From Streptomyces noursei ATCC 11455 (lineage in GTDB: Bacteria > Actinomycetota > Actinomycetes > Streptomycetales > Streptomycetaceae): a DNA stretch of 64,000 nucleotides. The translations under genes and the position numbers were made by a program. This document shows positions 1-8,942 of the stretch, one piece after another. A model generated the notes under the pieces. The model did no database searches and was not told the origin of the DNA. It was given only the letters and a program-made list of their open reading frames with translations. The DNA lies in the NCBI RefSeq assembly GCF_001704275.1, contig NZ_CP011533.1:1488001-1552000 (forward strand), written 5' to 3'. Positions within the stretch are counted from its first letter, which is position 1. Each line of letters begins with the position of its first letter.

Positions 1-302
1 TCCTGTTGCTCGACGGTGAGCGACTGCCAGGCCGCCAGGTCGTGCAGGTACTTCTGCACGATCACATGGCTGCCGCCGCGGAACTGCGCGTCCTCGTCGC
101 CCACGAACACCGCCTCGGCCGCCGCCGCGCCCCGCGGGCTCTCGCTGCCGTCGACGAATCCCAGCAGGTCGCGCGCCTCGAAGTACCGGAAGCCGTGGAC
201 CTCGTCGACGACGGTCGCGGCGGCGCCCAGCCGCTCGACGATCAGCCGGGACAGCTCGAAGCAGAGGTCCGTCCGCCGGGCGCGGACGTGGAACAGGCGG
301 GG
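1..302 (-). pseudogene. DyP-type peroxidase, fragment without N-terminus
   Basis: The minus strand encodes a readable DyP-type haem peroxidase segment from about position 300 to the left edge. It contains the family's GFVDGSESP stretch (the GxxDG motif, with the catalytic Asp), FRGGSHVIVQKYLHDL and RARRTDLCFELS. A normal DyP protein has roughly 100 residues before the LFHVRA strand. Here the frame upstream of that point (positions 303-400) has no DyP resemblance and no convincing start codon. The gene therefore looks truncated at its 5' end, while its 3' end lies outside the window. Intact enzymes oxidise bulky dyes or porphyrins with peroxide. It is the first of three decayed genes in a row. 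An unrecognised short N-terminus is possible but unlikely. Confidence 0.7.
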
Positions 303-653
303 TGACCACGGGACTCCCGGGAGGGATGGGAAATGACGGACAAACTGGACGGTGGGGTCGGAGTCAGCGTATGTGCGGCCGGAGTCGTGCGCAGTGCGGG
401 CGCGCTGCGCACGTCCTGCGCACGGCCTGCGCACGGCCTGCGCACGGCCCGGAGCGCGTGAGAGGCGCTCCTTATCACCCCAGAAGAAACACCTCTTTGA
501 CTTCCTTCCGCGGGCGAACGGAGACTGATGCGGCGGCGGATCAGAAAGCGTCCGGAAAGGGCGAATTCAGGCACCGGACGCCCTTTTCCGCCGACCGGCG
601 CCGGCCTGTGCGCCGGACGCGTCAGCAGGGGGCGGAAGGGGGCCGAGCAGGCC
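303..653. other. intergenic region with 11-bp tandem repeats
   Basis: No gene is supported here. It separates the truncated DyP gene from the decayed molybdoenzyme. Its one distinctive element is three exact head-to-tail copies of CCTGCGCACGG at 415-447. The rest is GC-rich spacer and may include erased 5' DyP sequence. Confidence 0.6.
415..447. repeat. 11-bp direct repeat, three perfect copies
   Basis: CCTGCGCACGG occurs at 415-425, 426-436 and 437-447 without mismatch. It lies in the spacer between two pseudogenes, which fits slipped-strand expansion in relaxed sequence. A binding site array is the alternative. Confidence 0.85.
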
Positions 654-2762
654 ATGAGCACCGTCGAAGGCCCGATCGAGGATCCGAAGGACGACCTGTC
701 GGTGACGGCGCCGAAGACGTGGGCGCGCGTTCTTCCGCGCCCACTCCGTGGCCGACCTGGGCAGCCGGTCCGACTACTGGCTCAATCGGCAGGGCCGACT
801 GACCGAGCCGATGGTCAAGCGCCCGGGCGCCGACCACTACGAGCCGATCGGCTGGGACGCGGCCCTGGACCTGGTCGCCCGCGAGCCGCGGGCGCTGGGC
901 TCCCCCGACGAGGCGCTGTTCTACACCTCCGGGCGGCTCAACAACGAGGCCGCCTTCCTCCTCCAGCTGTTCGCCCGCGCCTACGGCACCAACAACCTGC
1001 CCGACTGTTCCAACATGTGCCACGAGTCCAGCGGGTCCGCCCTCCAGGAGACGCTGGGCATCGGCAAGGGCAGCGTCTCCTGGACGACATCCACCACGCC
1101 GACCTGGTCTTCGTGGTGGGGCAGAACCCGGGCACCAACCACCCCCGGATGCTCACCGCCCTTGAGGAGACCAAGCGCAACGGCGGGAAGGTCGTCGCGG
1201 TCAACACACTGCCCGAGGCCGGCCTGATCCGCTTCAAGCACCCGCAGAAGGCGCGCGGCGTGATCGGCCGCGGCACCCCGATCGCCGACCGGTTCCTGCA
1301 GATCCGCGCCGGCGGCGACCTCGCCCTGTTCCAGGCCCTGAACCGGCTGCTGCTGGAGGCCGAGGACGCCGCGCCGGGCACCGTGCTCGACCACGACTTC
1401 GTGCGGGCCCACAGCACCGGCTTCGCCGACTTCGCCGGGCACGTCCGCACGACCTCCTGGGACGACGTCCGGGCCGCCACCGGGCTGGCCCGCGAGGAGA
1501 TCGAGGAGGTGCACCAGATGGTGCTGGCGAGCAGGAGCGTGATCGTCTGCCGGGCGATGGGGCTGAACCCAGCACAAGCACGGCGTGCCCACCATCCGCG
1601 AGGTCGTCAACTTCCTGATGCTGCGCGGGAACCTCGGCCGCCCCGGGGCGGGGGTGTGCCCGTGCGGGGCCACAGCAATGTGCAGGGCGACCGCACCATG
1701 GGCGTGTGGGAGCGGATGCCGCGGGAGTTCCTCGACGCGCTGGGCCGCGAGTTCGGTTTCACCCCGCCCACCCGGCACGGGCTGGACTCGGTCGACGGCA
1801 TCCGGGCCATGCGCGACGGCACGGCCACCGTCTTCCTGGGCGTCGCCGGCAACTTCGTACGGGCCAGCCCCGACAGCGACGTCACCGAGGCGGCCATGCG
1901 GCGGTGCCGGCTCACCGCCCACATCTCCACCAAGCTGAACCGGTCGCACACCGTGTGCGGCGACACCGCCCTGATCCTGCCGACCCTGGGCCGCGGCGAC
2001 CGGGACGTGCAGGCCACCGGCGTGCAGTTCTACACCGTCGAGGACTCCATGAGCGAGGTCCACGCCTCCCGCGGCAAGCTGCCGCCCGCCTCCCCGCACC
2101 TGCTCAGCGAGGTCGCGATCATCGCCCGGCTGGCCCGCCGGACCCTGGGCGCCGATCCGGCCGTCCCCTGGGAGGAGTCCGAGGCGGACTACGGCACCAT
2201 CCGCGACCGGATCGCCCGCGTCGTGCCCGGCTTCGAGGACTTCAACGCCCGGATGGCGGCGCCCGGCGGCTTCCGGCTGCCCAACCCCGTCAACCGGCGG
2301 GTCTTCCGCACCCCGAGCGGCAAGGCCGTCTTCACCCGCAACGCCTTCACGATGCCGCACGTCCCCAAGGGCCATCTGCTGCTGCAGACCCTGCGCTCGC
2401 ACGACCAGTGGAACACCGTCCCGTACGCGCCGAACGACCGCTACCGCGGCATCCACCACGCCCGCCGGGTCGTCCTCGTCAACCCCGCCGACCTGGACGC
2501 CCTCGGCCTCGCCGACCGCGCCTTGGTGGACCTGGTGAGCGTCTGGCACGACGGTGTGGAGCGCCGCGCGGAGGGGTTCGTGGCCGTCTCCTACCCCACG
2601 GCGCGCGGCTCGGCCGCCGCCTACTACCCGGAGGCCAACGTCCTGGTCCCCCTCGACAGCGTGGCCGACATCAGCAACACGCGCACCTCGAAGGGGGCCC
2701 TGGTCCGGCTGGACCCCGCCGGCGTCCGCCGGTCCCCCGCCGACCGTCCGGGGAGCCGGTGA
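654..2762 (+). pseudogene. FdhF/YdeP-family molybdopterin oxidoreductase, decayed
   Basis: Intact members are about 760-residue formate dehydrogenase-like alpha subunits carrying bis-molybdopterin guanine dinucleotide. The product can be followed from the ATG at 654 (MSTVEGPIEDPKDDLSV) to 2762 only by changing frame repeatedly. Near 724-748 the sequence jumps from the expected VTAPKTWA directly to FFRAHSVADLG, losing about 70-75 residues that normally hold the Cys-containing CPGCAWP region. One base is missing near 1081 (GSVS then LDDIHH). One extra A lies near 1568 (before TQHKHGVPTIREV). One C is missing near 1663 (GVCP then VRGHSNVQGDR). A usually conserved Trp before AMGL is Arg. The downstream fdhD overlaps its stop and is also damaged. 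Isolated sequencing errors could explain single-base shifts but not the large deletion. Confidence 0.85.
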
Positions 2763-3355
2763 TGGGCCGGGGGACCGCACGGCGGCGGGTGCTGCGCCTG
2801 CGCGCGGGGGTGGCCTCGTGCCGCCCCGACACCCTGGCCGGCGAGGAGCCGCTGGAGATCCGGGTCGGCGGGCGTCCGCTGGCGGTGACCATGCGCACCC
2901 CCGGTCACGACTTCGACCTCGCGGCCGGGTTCCTGGTGAGCGAGGGGGTGCTGCGCGGCGCCGACGACATCGCCGGGATCCGGTACTGCGCCGGGGCCAC
3001 GGCCGACGGCGGCAACACCTACAACGTGGTGGACGTCGTCCTCGCCCCCGGCGTGGCCGCCCCCGACGCCTCGTCGGAGCGCCACGTCTACACCACCTCC
3101 TCCTGCGGGCTGTGCGGCAGGGCGAGCCTGGACGCGGTGCGCACCGCGGCGGCCTGGAGCGTCGCCGAGGACCCGCTGCGGACCTCTCCGGAGGTGCTGG
3201 CGGCCGTCTCCGCCCCGTCCTCCCTCGCCGTGGATTTCGCCGAGGAGAGCGGAGTGACCCTGATCGGTTTCATGGCCCGCGCCCTGGTGGAGACGGCGCG
3301 GCGCACCGACACCGCGGCGGTCCTGGAGCGCCTCGCGCGCCCTCCGGGCTCCTGA
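2762..3355 (+). pseudogene. fdhD: FdhD sulfurtransferase, internally deleted
   Basis: FdhD passes sulfur from IscS to the molybdenum cofactor of formate dehydrogenases. The ATG overlaps the stop of the upstream molybdoenzyme (TGATG), so the two were translationally coupled. The first 125 residues are normal: an LEIRVGGRPLAVTMRTPGHD-type N-terminus and the sulfur-carrying CGLCG motif after TTSS. The frame then runs straight from DPLRTSPEVL into AAVSAPSSLAVDFAEESG. About 70 residues usually lie between these blocks, including the TGGLHAA and EDVGRHNAVDK regions. The last 25 or so residues also do not look like FdhD. The 197-residue product compares with about 280 normally. The reading frame is open, so annotation pipelines may call it intact, but function is doubtful. 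Confidence 0.8.
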
Positions 3356-3418
3356 TGCCCCGCGCGGGGCCCGCGTCCTTCGTATGCCGCGCCGGTGGGA
3401 CCGGGGCACCCTGGAGGT

Positions 3419-5152
3419 ATGGTCCGCGCCAACGAGGAGGTCGAGGCGCTGCTCCAGGAGTACGCCGACCTCATCGCGATCAGTGGTGGTGACGCCTTCA
3501 AGGCCCGGGCGTACGAGAAGGCCGCCCGGGCCATCGGGGGCCATCCCGCCGACGTCTCGAAGCTCGACGCGCCGGGGCTGCGGGAGATTCCGCACGTCGG
3601 GGCGTCGATCGCGGAGAAGGTGGTGGAGTACCTGCGGTCCGGCCGGGTCTCGGTGATCGAGGAGACCAGGGCGGCGATCCCGGCGGGGGTGCGGGAGCTG
3701 ATCGCCATCCCCACGCTGGGCCCGAAGAAGGCCATGGTGCTCTACGAGGACCTCGGCATCACCTCGGTGGACCAGCTGCTGGACGCCGTGCACGCGCAGC
3801 GGTTGCGGGATCTGAAGGGGTTCGGCGAGAAGACCGAGGAGAACATCCTGCACGGCATCTCGCTGCTCCAGAAGGCGGGCGGCGGGCGGATCCTGATCAG
3901 TGCTGCGATGGACGTCGCCGAGCAGATCACCGCGGAGCTGTCCCGGATCACCGGGTGCGAGCGGTGCGCCTACGCGGGGTCGCTGCGCCGGATGCGGGAG
4001 ACGATCGGGGACATCGACATCCTGGTGGCGGCCGAGCGGTCCGCGCCGTTCATGACCGCGCTGGCGGAGCTCCCGTCCACCGCCGAGGTCATCGCACACG
4101 GCGCGAAGAAGACCTCGATCCGCACCACCAAGGGCCTCCAGGTGGATCTGCGGGTGCTGCCGCCCGCCTCCTGGGGCGCGGGGCTCCAGTACTTCACGGG
4201 GGCCAAGGCGCACAACATCCGCACCCGCGCGATCGCGGTGCGGCACGGGCTCAAGCTGTCCGAGTACGGCCTCTTCGACAGCGGGAGCGGGGAGTTGGTC
4301 GCCTCGGAGACGGAGGAGGAGATCTACGCCAGGCTGGGGCTGCCGTGGATCGCGCCGCCGCTGCGCGAGGACCGGGGCGAGATCGCCGCCGGCCTACGGG
4401 GCGAGCTGCCCGACCTGGTGGCCGAGGGCGACATCCGGGGCGATCTGCACACCCACACCGACCTCACCGACGGCCTCTCCCCACTGGCGGAGATGGTCGC
4501 CGCGGCCGCCGCCCGGGGCTACAAGTACTACGCGGTCACCGACCACGCCCCGAACCTCTACATGCAGCGGATGACCGACGAGAAGATGCTCGCGCAGCGC
4601 GAAGCGGTGCGCGCCCTGGACCGCAGGCACCGCGGCATGCGGCTGCTGCACGGCACCGAACTCAACATCGGCCCGGACGGGGACGTCGACTGGCCCGATG
4701 CGTTCCTGGCGGAATTCGACCTCTGTGTGGCCTCGGTGCATTCCCACTTCAACCAGAGCCGGCAGGCGCTCACCCGCCGCCTGGTGCGCGCCTGCGAGAA
4801 TCCCCATGTCTCGATCATCGGGCACCCCACCACGCGTCTGATCGGCAAACGCCCGGGAATCGACGCGGACTTCGACGCGGTATTCGAAGCCTGTGCGCGG
4901 ACCGGCACCGCGCTGGAAATCAACGCCCATCCCGAGCGGCTGGACCTGAGCGACGAGGACATCCTGCGGGCCAAGCGGCACGGCGTGAAATTCGCGGTGA
5001 ACTCCGACGCCCACTCCACCACGCATCTGCCCTATATGCGCTACGGAGTCGGCACGGCACAGCGCGGCTGGCTCACGAAGGACGACATCATCAACACCTG
5101 GCCGCTCACCGAACTGCGGCGTTTCCTGCGCGGCGGCGCCCGCCGGTCGTAG
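3419..5152 (+). CDS. polX: PHP-domain DNA polymerase X
   Basis: A bacterial family-X DNA polymerase of 577 residues acting in gap-filling DNA repair. Residues 1-80 form the polymerase-beta-like 8-kDa domain, followed by helix-hairpin-helix stretches (IPHVGASIAEKV, LKGFGEKTEENIL). The nucleotidyltransferase core has GDIDIL with the metal-binding Asp pair near residues 198-200. From about residue 341 comes a PHP phosphoesterase domain starting DLHTHTDLTDG and continuing through HSHFNQ, HPTTRLIGKR and NSDAHST, which usually gives metal-dependent 3'-5' exonuclease or AP-site activity. The ATG at 3419 is chosen because CTGGAGGT lies just upstream and the N-terminus (MVRANEEVEALLQEYADL) matches the family. 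It is monocistronic and converges on the TetR gene. Confidence 0.93.
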   Translation: MVRANEEVEALLQEYADLIAISGGDAFKARAYEKAARAIGGHPADVSKLDAPGLREIPHVGASIAEKVVEYLRSGRVSVIEETRAAIPAGVRELIAIPTLGPKKAMVLYEDLGITSVDQLLDAVHAQRLRDLKGFGEKTEENILHGISLLQKAGGGRILISAAMDVAEQITAELSRITGCERCAYAGSLRRMRETIGDIDILVAAERSAPFMTALAELPSTAEVIAHGAKKTSIRTTKGLQVDLRVLPPASWGAGLQYFTGAKAHNIRTRAIAVRHGLKLSEYGLFDSGSGELVASETEEEIYARLGLPWIAPPLREDRGEIAAGLRGELPDLVAEGDIRGDLHTHTDLTDGLSPLAEMVAAAAARGYKYYAVTDHAPNLYMQRMTDEKMLAQREAVRALDRRHRGMRLLHGTELNIGPDGDVDWPDAFLAEFDLCVASVHSHFNQSRQALTRRLVRACENPHVSIIGHPTTRLIGKRPGIDADFDAVFEACARTGTALEINAHPERLDLSDEDILRAKRHGVKFAVNSDAHSTTHLPYMRYGVGTAQRGWLTKDDIINTWPLTELRRFLRGGARRS

Positions 5153-5176
5153 CGACCGGCCGGATCCGCCACCCCG

Positions 5177-5830
5177 TCAGGCGGGCTCGGCCGCCGCTCG
5201 CCGGCCGCGGGCCCGCCGGCGCACCCGGTCAAGCAGCGCCGCGGGGTCCGGTTCGGCCTGGAGTCCGCGGAGCAGCAGCAGCCACAGATCGCCCAGGTGC
5301 TCCTCGATGTTGCGCCGCCCCTCCAGCGCGTCGGAGACGGTGTGCAGGCCGAAGAAGGCGCAGACGACGCCGTGCGCGGTGGCGGCGGGCGGTACTCCGA
5401 CGGCGAGTTCGCCGTCGCGCTCGGCCTCTTCGAGCAGCTGGGTGACGGCTTCGATCCAGCCGAGGAACGGCGCCGGGAGCTGGGTCTCGATGGCCTTGCG
5501 CTCCGCCCAGAGGCGGGCCCCGGCGCGGACCACGATGTCGTCCCGGAACGCCCGGGCCACCTCGAAACTCAGCCCGACGAGTTTTTCCAGAGCGGGCACT
5601 CCGGGCTGTCGATAGCGGCTGATCAACTGCGGCCAGGTGGCGAAGTGCTCCTCGACGATGGCGAGGGCGAGCTTCTCCTTGCTGGCGTAGTGGAAATAGA
5701 TCGCGCCGCTGGTGCGGCCGGAATGCGCGCTGATATCGCTGATGCTCGTCCCGGCATAGCCCCGTTCGTCGAACAGGGTGGCGGCCGCTTCCAGCAGGAA
5801 CCTACGCGTCGTCTTCGCCCGGGTCTGCAC
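5177..5830 (-). CDS. Butyrolactone-receptor-type TetR regulator (ArpA/ScbR-like)
   Basis: A TetR-fold repressor of about 217 residues. The N-terminal helix-turn-helix is clear (AAATLFDERGYAGTSISDI, then TSGAIYFHYASKEKLALAI), with the YFHYASKE block typical of gamma-butyrolactone receptors. The ligand-binding half contains the family's DDIVVRAGARLWAERK and FFGLHTVSDAL segments. It is divergent from an AfsA-like synthase gene 127 bp away, the usual arrangement of a butyrolactone quorum system. By family knowledge it should repress itself and antibiotic or developmental genes until butyrolactone binds. Of two nearby GTG codons, the one at 5830 has a GAGG five bases upstream; starting at 5836 would add two residues. 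No clear ARE operator could be picked out by eye in 5831-5957. Confidence 0.88.
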   Translation of the reverse strand: MQTRAKTTRRFLLEAAATLFDERGYAGTSISDISAHSGRTSGAIYFHYASKEKLALAIVEEHFATWPQLISRYRQPGVPALEKLVGLSFEVARAFRDDIVVRAGARLWAERKAIETQLPAPFLGWIEAVTQLLEEAERDGELAVGVPPAATAHGVVCAFFGLHTVSDALEGRRNIEEHLGDLWLLLLRGLQAEPDPAALLDRVRRRARGRRAAAEPA

Positions 5831-5957
5831 GTGCACCTCAGATGTCGTCCTCGTGCCAGCTGCAGGAAATCTACCGCGGTCGGCCGCCGCCGATTCGCGA
5901 TGCCGGTCGCGACTTCCTCACGGTGCGCATGTTCGAATTTCGATATTCCCTAGTCAT

Positions 5958-6878
5958 ATGAATACGTCATCTGTCGGCACGGTCGGCGAGCGCGGACCGC
6001 TCAGCCGGTCCCGCACCGTCGAGCGGGAGTTGGTGCACCGGACCTCCGTGGCGGAGGTCCTCCTCACGGACGTCCGGCGGGCGGACGCCGCGGACGCCTT
6101 CGAGGCGGCGGCGTCCTGGCCGCGCGCCCATACGACGTTCCCCCGCGACGGGTCGCAGCGGCACAGCCCGCTGGTCCTGGTGGAGACCCTGCGTCAACTC
6201 GGGCTGTACGTCCCGCTGCGGTTCCACGGGGTGCCGGCGGCGTGCCACGCGATCATCACCGACCTGTATTTCCGCCTGCGCCCGGAGAGCGAGCCGCCGG
6301 CCGGGCCCGGCGCGACCGAGGTCACCTGCCGTGCCAGGGTGAGCGACGTCCGACGGGCCCGGGACGGCTCCGTCACCGGCCTGCGGCTGGACGTCGCCTT
6401 CGCCTCCCGCGGAGCGGTGTTCGGCCGGGGCGGCGGCGGGGTGCGGTTCGTGGACGGGGCGGGCTACACCGCGCTGCGGGCGCGGAGCGCACCCGGCCCG
6501 GCGTCGCCCCTGCCCCGGACGACGGCGCACCGGCCGGAAGCCGCCGCGCTGACGGTGAACCACCCCCAGGACGCGGTACTCGCCGAGGACGGGGACGGGT
6601 TACTGGTGGCGCCGGCCGACCCGCTGCACCCGTTCCTCTTCGACCACCCCACCGACCACACGCCGGGGATCGTGCTGTTGGAGGCCGCGCGGCAGGCCGT
6701 GGCCCACCGCAGCCGGGGCACGCTGGCCCGACCGTGCGCCGGGCGCCTGAAGGCGGTCAGGTTCACCGAACTCGCCCCGCCCGCACGGGTGCTGTGCATC
6801 GGTCACCACTCGACCTGGGTGTTCCGCGTCGTCCAGGACGGCACACCAACGGCCTATGGCACCCTCAGTTACCCATAG
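5958..6878 (+). CDS. AfsA/ScbA-type gamma-butyrolactone synthase
   Basis: A 306-residue AfsA-family enzyme that, in the family, condenses a beta-ketoacyl-ACP with dihydroxyacetone phosphate to start gamma-butyrolactone signal synthesis. Two hot-dog (A-factor) repeats are visible. The first starts VHRTSVAEVLLTDVRR and includes HSPLVLVETLRQLGLYV. The second contains HPFLFDHPTDHTPGIVLLEA (helix with catalytic-type Glu) and ends FRVVQDGTPTAYGTLSYP. The ATG at 5958 gives the family N-terminus, but no Shine-Dalgarno is visible. An AT-richer stretch (GAATTTCGATATTCCC) just upstream may be the promoter of a nearly leaderless transcript. Longer upstream readings only add residues unlike the family. 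It pairs with the divergent receptor, and an HAD phosphatase follows downstream. Confidence 0.9.
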   Translation: MNTSSVGTVGERGPLSRSRTVERELVHRTSVAEVLLTDVRRADAADAFEAAASWPRAHTTFPRDGSQRHSPLVLVETLRQLGLYVPLRFHGVPAACHAIITDLYFRLRPESEPPAGPGATEVTCRARVSDVRRARDGSVTGLRLDVAFASRGAVFGRGGGGVRFVDGAGYTALRARSAPGPASPLPRTTAHRPEAAALTVNHPQDAVLAEDGDGLLVAPADPLHPFLFDHPTDHTPGIVLLEAARQAVAHRSRGTLARPCAGRLKAVRFTELAPPARVLCIGHHSTWVFRVVQDGTPTAYGTLSYP

Positions 6879-6936
6879 GGCATAAAATATGGACATTTAT
6901 CGACCTATTGACCCTGCTGTACGGCCGTCCGTAACG

Positions 6937-6948
6937 TAACGATCGTTA
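6937..6948. promoter_or_regulatory. 12-bp perfect palindrome upstream of HAD gene
   Basis: TAACGATCGTTA is a perfect dyad in the only AT-rich part of the 227-bp gap between the AfsA-like gene and the HAD phosphatase, preceded by a partial repeat (GTAACG). Its size and position suit a repressor operator. The regulator is unknown; the adjacent butyrolactone receptor is one candidate, although the sequence does not resemble a classical ARE. Confidence 0.45.
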
Positions 6949-7105
6949 TTTTCCGACGCCGAGCGCGCCCAGGTCTCCCGGTCCGGGAGCCGCCCTCCGC
7001 CGGAACCCCTCAGCCCGCTGCCGCGGCCGCGCACCGACACCGTCCTGCCTTCCGAGGCGACCGGTCACGTCGCCGCCCGCCGGGCCCATCGGAACGGAAC
7101 CTCGG

Positions 7106-7825
7106 ATGACCGCACACCGCATCCTTTCCTGGACCCCAGCCGCCGTGGTCTTCGACTGCGACGGCACGTTGATGGACACCGAACGCCACTGGGTGGACGC
7201 CCGTGACACGGTGCTGCGCGAGTACGGCCACGCCCCCGCGCCCGGCTTCTCGGAACAGGCCCGGGGCCTGCACTACACCGCGTGCGGACGGCTGATGGCC
7301 GAGTCCGTCGGCCGGCCGGAGCTGACCGAGGAGCTGACCGCGGCACTGCTCGACCGCTTCCGGCAGCGCGTCGCCGCACATCCGACGACCATGCCCGGCG
7401 CCCCCGAACTGGTGCGCTCGGCCGCGCAGTTCGCACCGCTGGCGGTGGCCAGCAACTGCCCGCTGGAGGTCGTCGAGTCCTGCCTCGACGTGGCCGGGCT
7501 GCGGCGGTACTTCGACCATGTCGTGGTCCCCGACGCCACCACCAGACCCAAGCCGTATCCGGACGTCTATCTCACCGCGGCCCGGCTCTGCGGGGTCGAA
7601 CCGGCCCGCGCGCTGGCCGTCGAGGACTCGCACTGCGGCATCCAGGCCGCCGCGGCCGCGGGGTTGCGGGTGATCGGCGTCGGCCCGCGGCCCGCCGGGC
7701 CGGCCGACGCGCTGGCCGACTGGTGGGTCCGTTCCCTGGAGGAGCCGGCCGTGCAGGGCTGGGCGGGGGCCCGCATCCCGGCCCAGGGCTCCGGGCCGGG
7801 CTCCGCCAGGAACGGCACGCCGTAA
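7106..7825 (+). CDS. HAD-superfamily phosphatase
   Basis: A 239-residue HAD hydrolase of the phosphoglycolate phosphatase/beta-phosphoglucomutase type (cap class C1). Motif I is VVFDCDGTLMDTE near residues 14-26 with the nucleophile and acid/base Asp pair. Motif II is ASNCPL, motif III the Lys in TTRPKPYPDVYL, and motif IV EDSHCGIQAAAAAG. The last 25 residues (AQGSGPGSARNGTP) look disordered. It sits downstream of the AfsA-like synthase. Butyrolactone synthesis requires removal of a phosphate from the AfsA product after reduction, so this enzyme could supply that step; this is inference from position only. No butenolide reductase gene is nearby. Confidence 0.85.
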   Translation: MTAHRILSWTPAAVVFDCDGTLMDTERHWVDARDTVLREYGHAPAPGFSEQARGLHYTACGRLMAESVGRPELTEELTAALLDRFRQRVAAHPTTMPGAPELVRSAAQFAPLAVASNCPLEVVESCLDVAGLRRYFDHVVVPDATTRPKPYPDVYLTAARLCGVEPARALAVEDSHCGIQAAAAAGLRVIGVGPRPAGPADALADWWVRSLEEPAVQGWAGARIPAQGSGPGSARNGTP

Positions 7826-7966
7826 CCCCCGACCGGCGCCCGGACGCCTCGTCGCCCGGGCGGGTTAGGGTGGGGGCATGCTTTGACGCCTGCCCGCGGC
7901 CCGGGCACCCCCGCCACCTCCTTCGTTCCCGCATCCCTGATCCGGATCCACGAAGGAGACTTCCCG

Positions 7967-8893
7967 ATGACCACGTCGGCCCTGATCGACGTCCCCGACG
8001 CGTTCGTCGCGTCCTACGGTGCGCACGGCGCCGCGGAGCGTGCCTGGCTGGCCGAGCTGCCCGCGCTGGGCGCGGCGTTCCTCGACCGCTGGGCACTGCG
8101 GCCGGACGGCCCCGCCCGGTACGGCATGGCCTCGCTCGTCCTGCCGGTGCGGCGGGCGGACGCGACGCCGGCCGCGCTCAAGCTCCAACGGCCGCGCGAG
8201 GAGACCGCCGGCGCCACGCCGGGCCTGCGGGCCTGGCGCGGCAACGGCATCGTCCGCCTGCTCGACCACGACGAGGCGAGCGCCACCCAGTTGCTGGAAC
8301 GGCTGGACGCCGGCCGGCCGTTGTCGGCGGTGCCCGACGACAACGAGGCGCTGCGGATCCTGGCCGAGCTGATGGCGCGGCTGGTGGCGGTGCCCGCCCC
8401 GGCGGGGCTGCGGCAGCTCGCCGACCTCGCCGCCGCCATGCTCGACCAGACCCCGCAGGCCGTCCGCGCACTGCACGACCCGGCGGAGCGGCGGCTGGTG
8501 CGCACCTGCGCGTCCGCCGTGGCCGGGCTGCTCGGCGAGAGCGGGGACCGGCTGCTGCACTGGGACCTGCACTACGACAACGTGCTGGCCGCCGAACGGG
8601 AGCCGTGGCTCGCCATCGACCCCGAACCGCTGGCCGGCGACCCCGGCTTCGAGTTGCTGCCCGCCCTGGTCAACCGGTGGGAGGACGTGGTGGCGACCGG
8701 CGACGTCCGGCGGGCGGTGCTGCGCCGCTTCGACCTGCTGACCGAGGTGGTGGGCCTGGACCGCGAACGGGCCGCGGGCTGGACGCTCGGCCGGGTCCTG
8801 CAGAACGCCCTGTGGGACGTCGAGGACGGCGAGTCCGCCCTCGAACCGGACCAAGTCGCCATCGCCACCGCACTGCTGGAGCACCGGATGTGA
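7967..8893 (+). CDS. APH(6)/hydroxyurea-phosphotransferase-family kinase
   Basis: A 308-residue antibiotic kinase-like protein of the streptomycin 6-phosphotransferase/hydroxyurea phosphotransferase group. Visible motifs are the substrate/ATP N-lobe (ALKLQRPREE, with a candidate ATP-binding Lys), the catalytic loop LLHWDLHYDNVLAA (HxDxxxxN, Brenner motif) and AIDPEPLAGDPGFELLPAL, where the metal-binding Asp replaces DFG as in this family. The ATG at 7967 follows GAAGGAG with good spacing. It may phosphorylate an aminoglycoside or a small hydroxamate-type antibiotic. No antibiotic cluster adjoins it, so self-resistance cannot be inferred. A strong terminator follows at 8943. Confidence 0.85.
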   Translation: MTTSALIDVPDAFVASYGAHGAAERAWLAELPALGAAFLDRWALRPDGPARYGMASLVLPVRRADATPAALKLQRPREETAGATPGLRAWRGNGIVRLLDHDEASATQLLERLDAGRPLSAVPDDNEALRILAELMARLVAVPAPAGLRQLADLAAAMLDQTPQAVRALHDPAERRLVRTCASAVAGLLGESGDRLLHWDLHYDNVLAAEREPWLAIDPEPLAGDPGFELLPALVNRWEDVVATGDVRRAVLRRFDLLTEVVGLDRERAAGWTLGRVLQNALWDVEDGESALEPDQVAIATALLEHRM

Positions 8894-8942
8894 CGCGGCC
8901 GATGAGGCACCGCGGTGGGGCGTGAGCCGTCGTCACCGCCCG

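Noticed and set aside
415..447. CRISPR array
   Set aside because: The 11-bp copies are contiguous with no spacers. No CRISPR-type repeat-spacer pattern was seen anywhere in the window.
1060..1100. Programmed frameshifting as explanation of the molybdoenzyme frame changes
   Set aside because: No slippery heptamer plus structure was seen, several shifts occur, and about 70 conserved residues are missing altogether.
5831..5957. Search for a classical ARE (butyrolactone receptor operator) between the receptor and AfsA genes
   Set aside because: No sequence with convincing match to the ARE consensus dyad was found by eye, so none is annotated.
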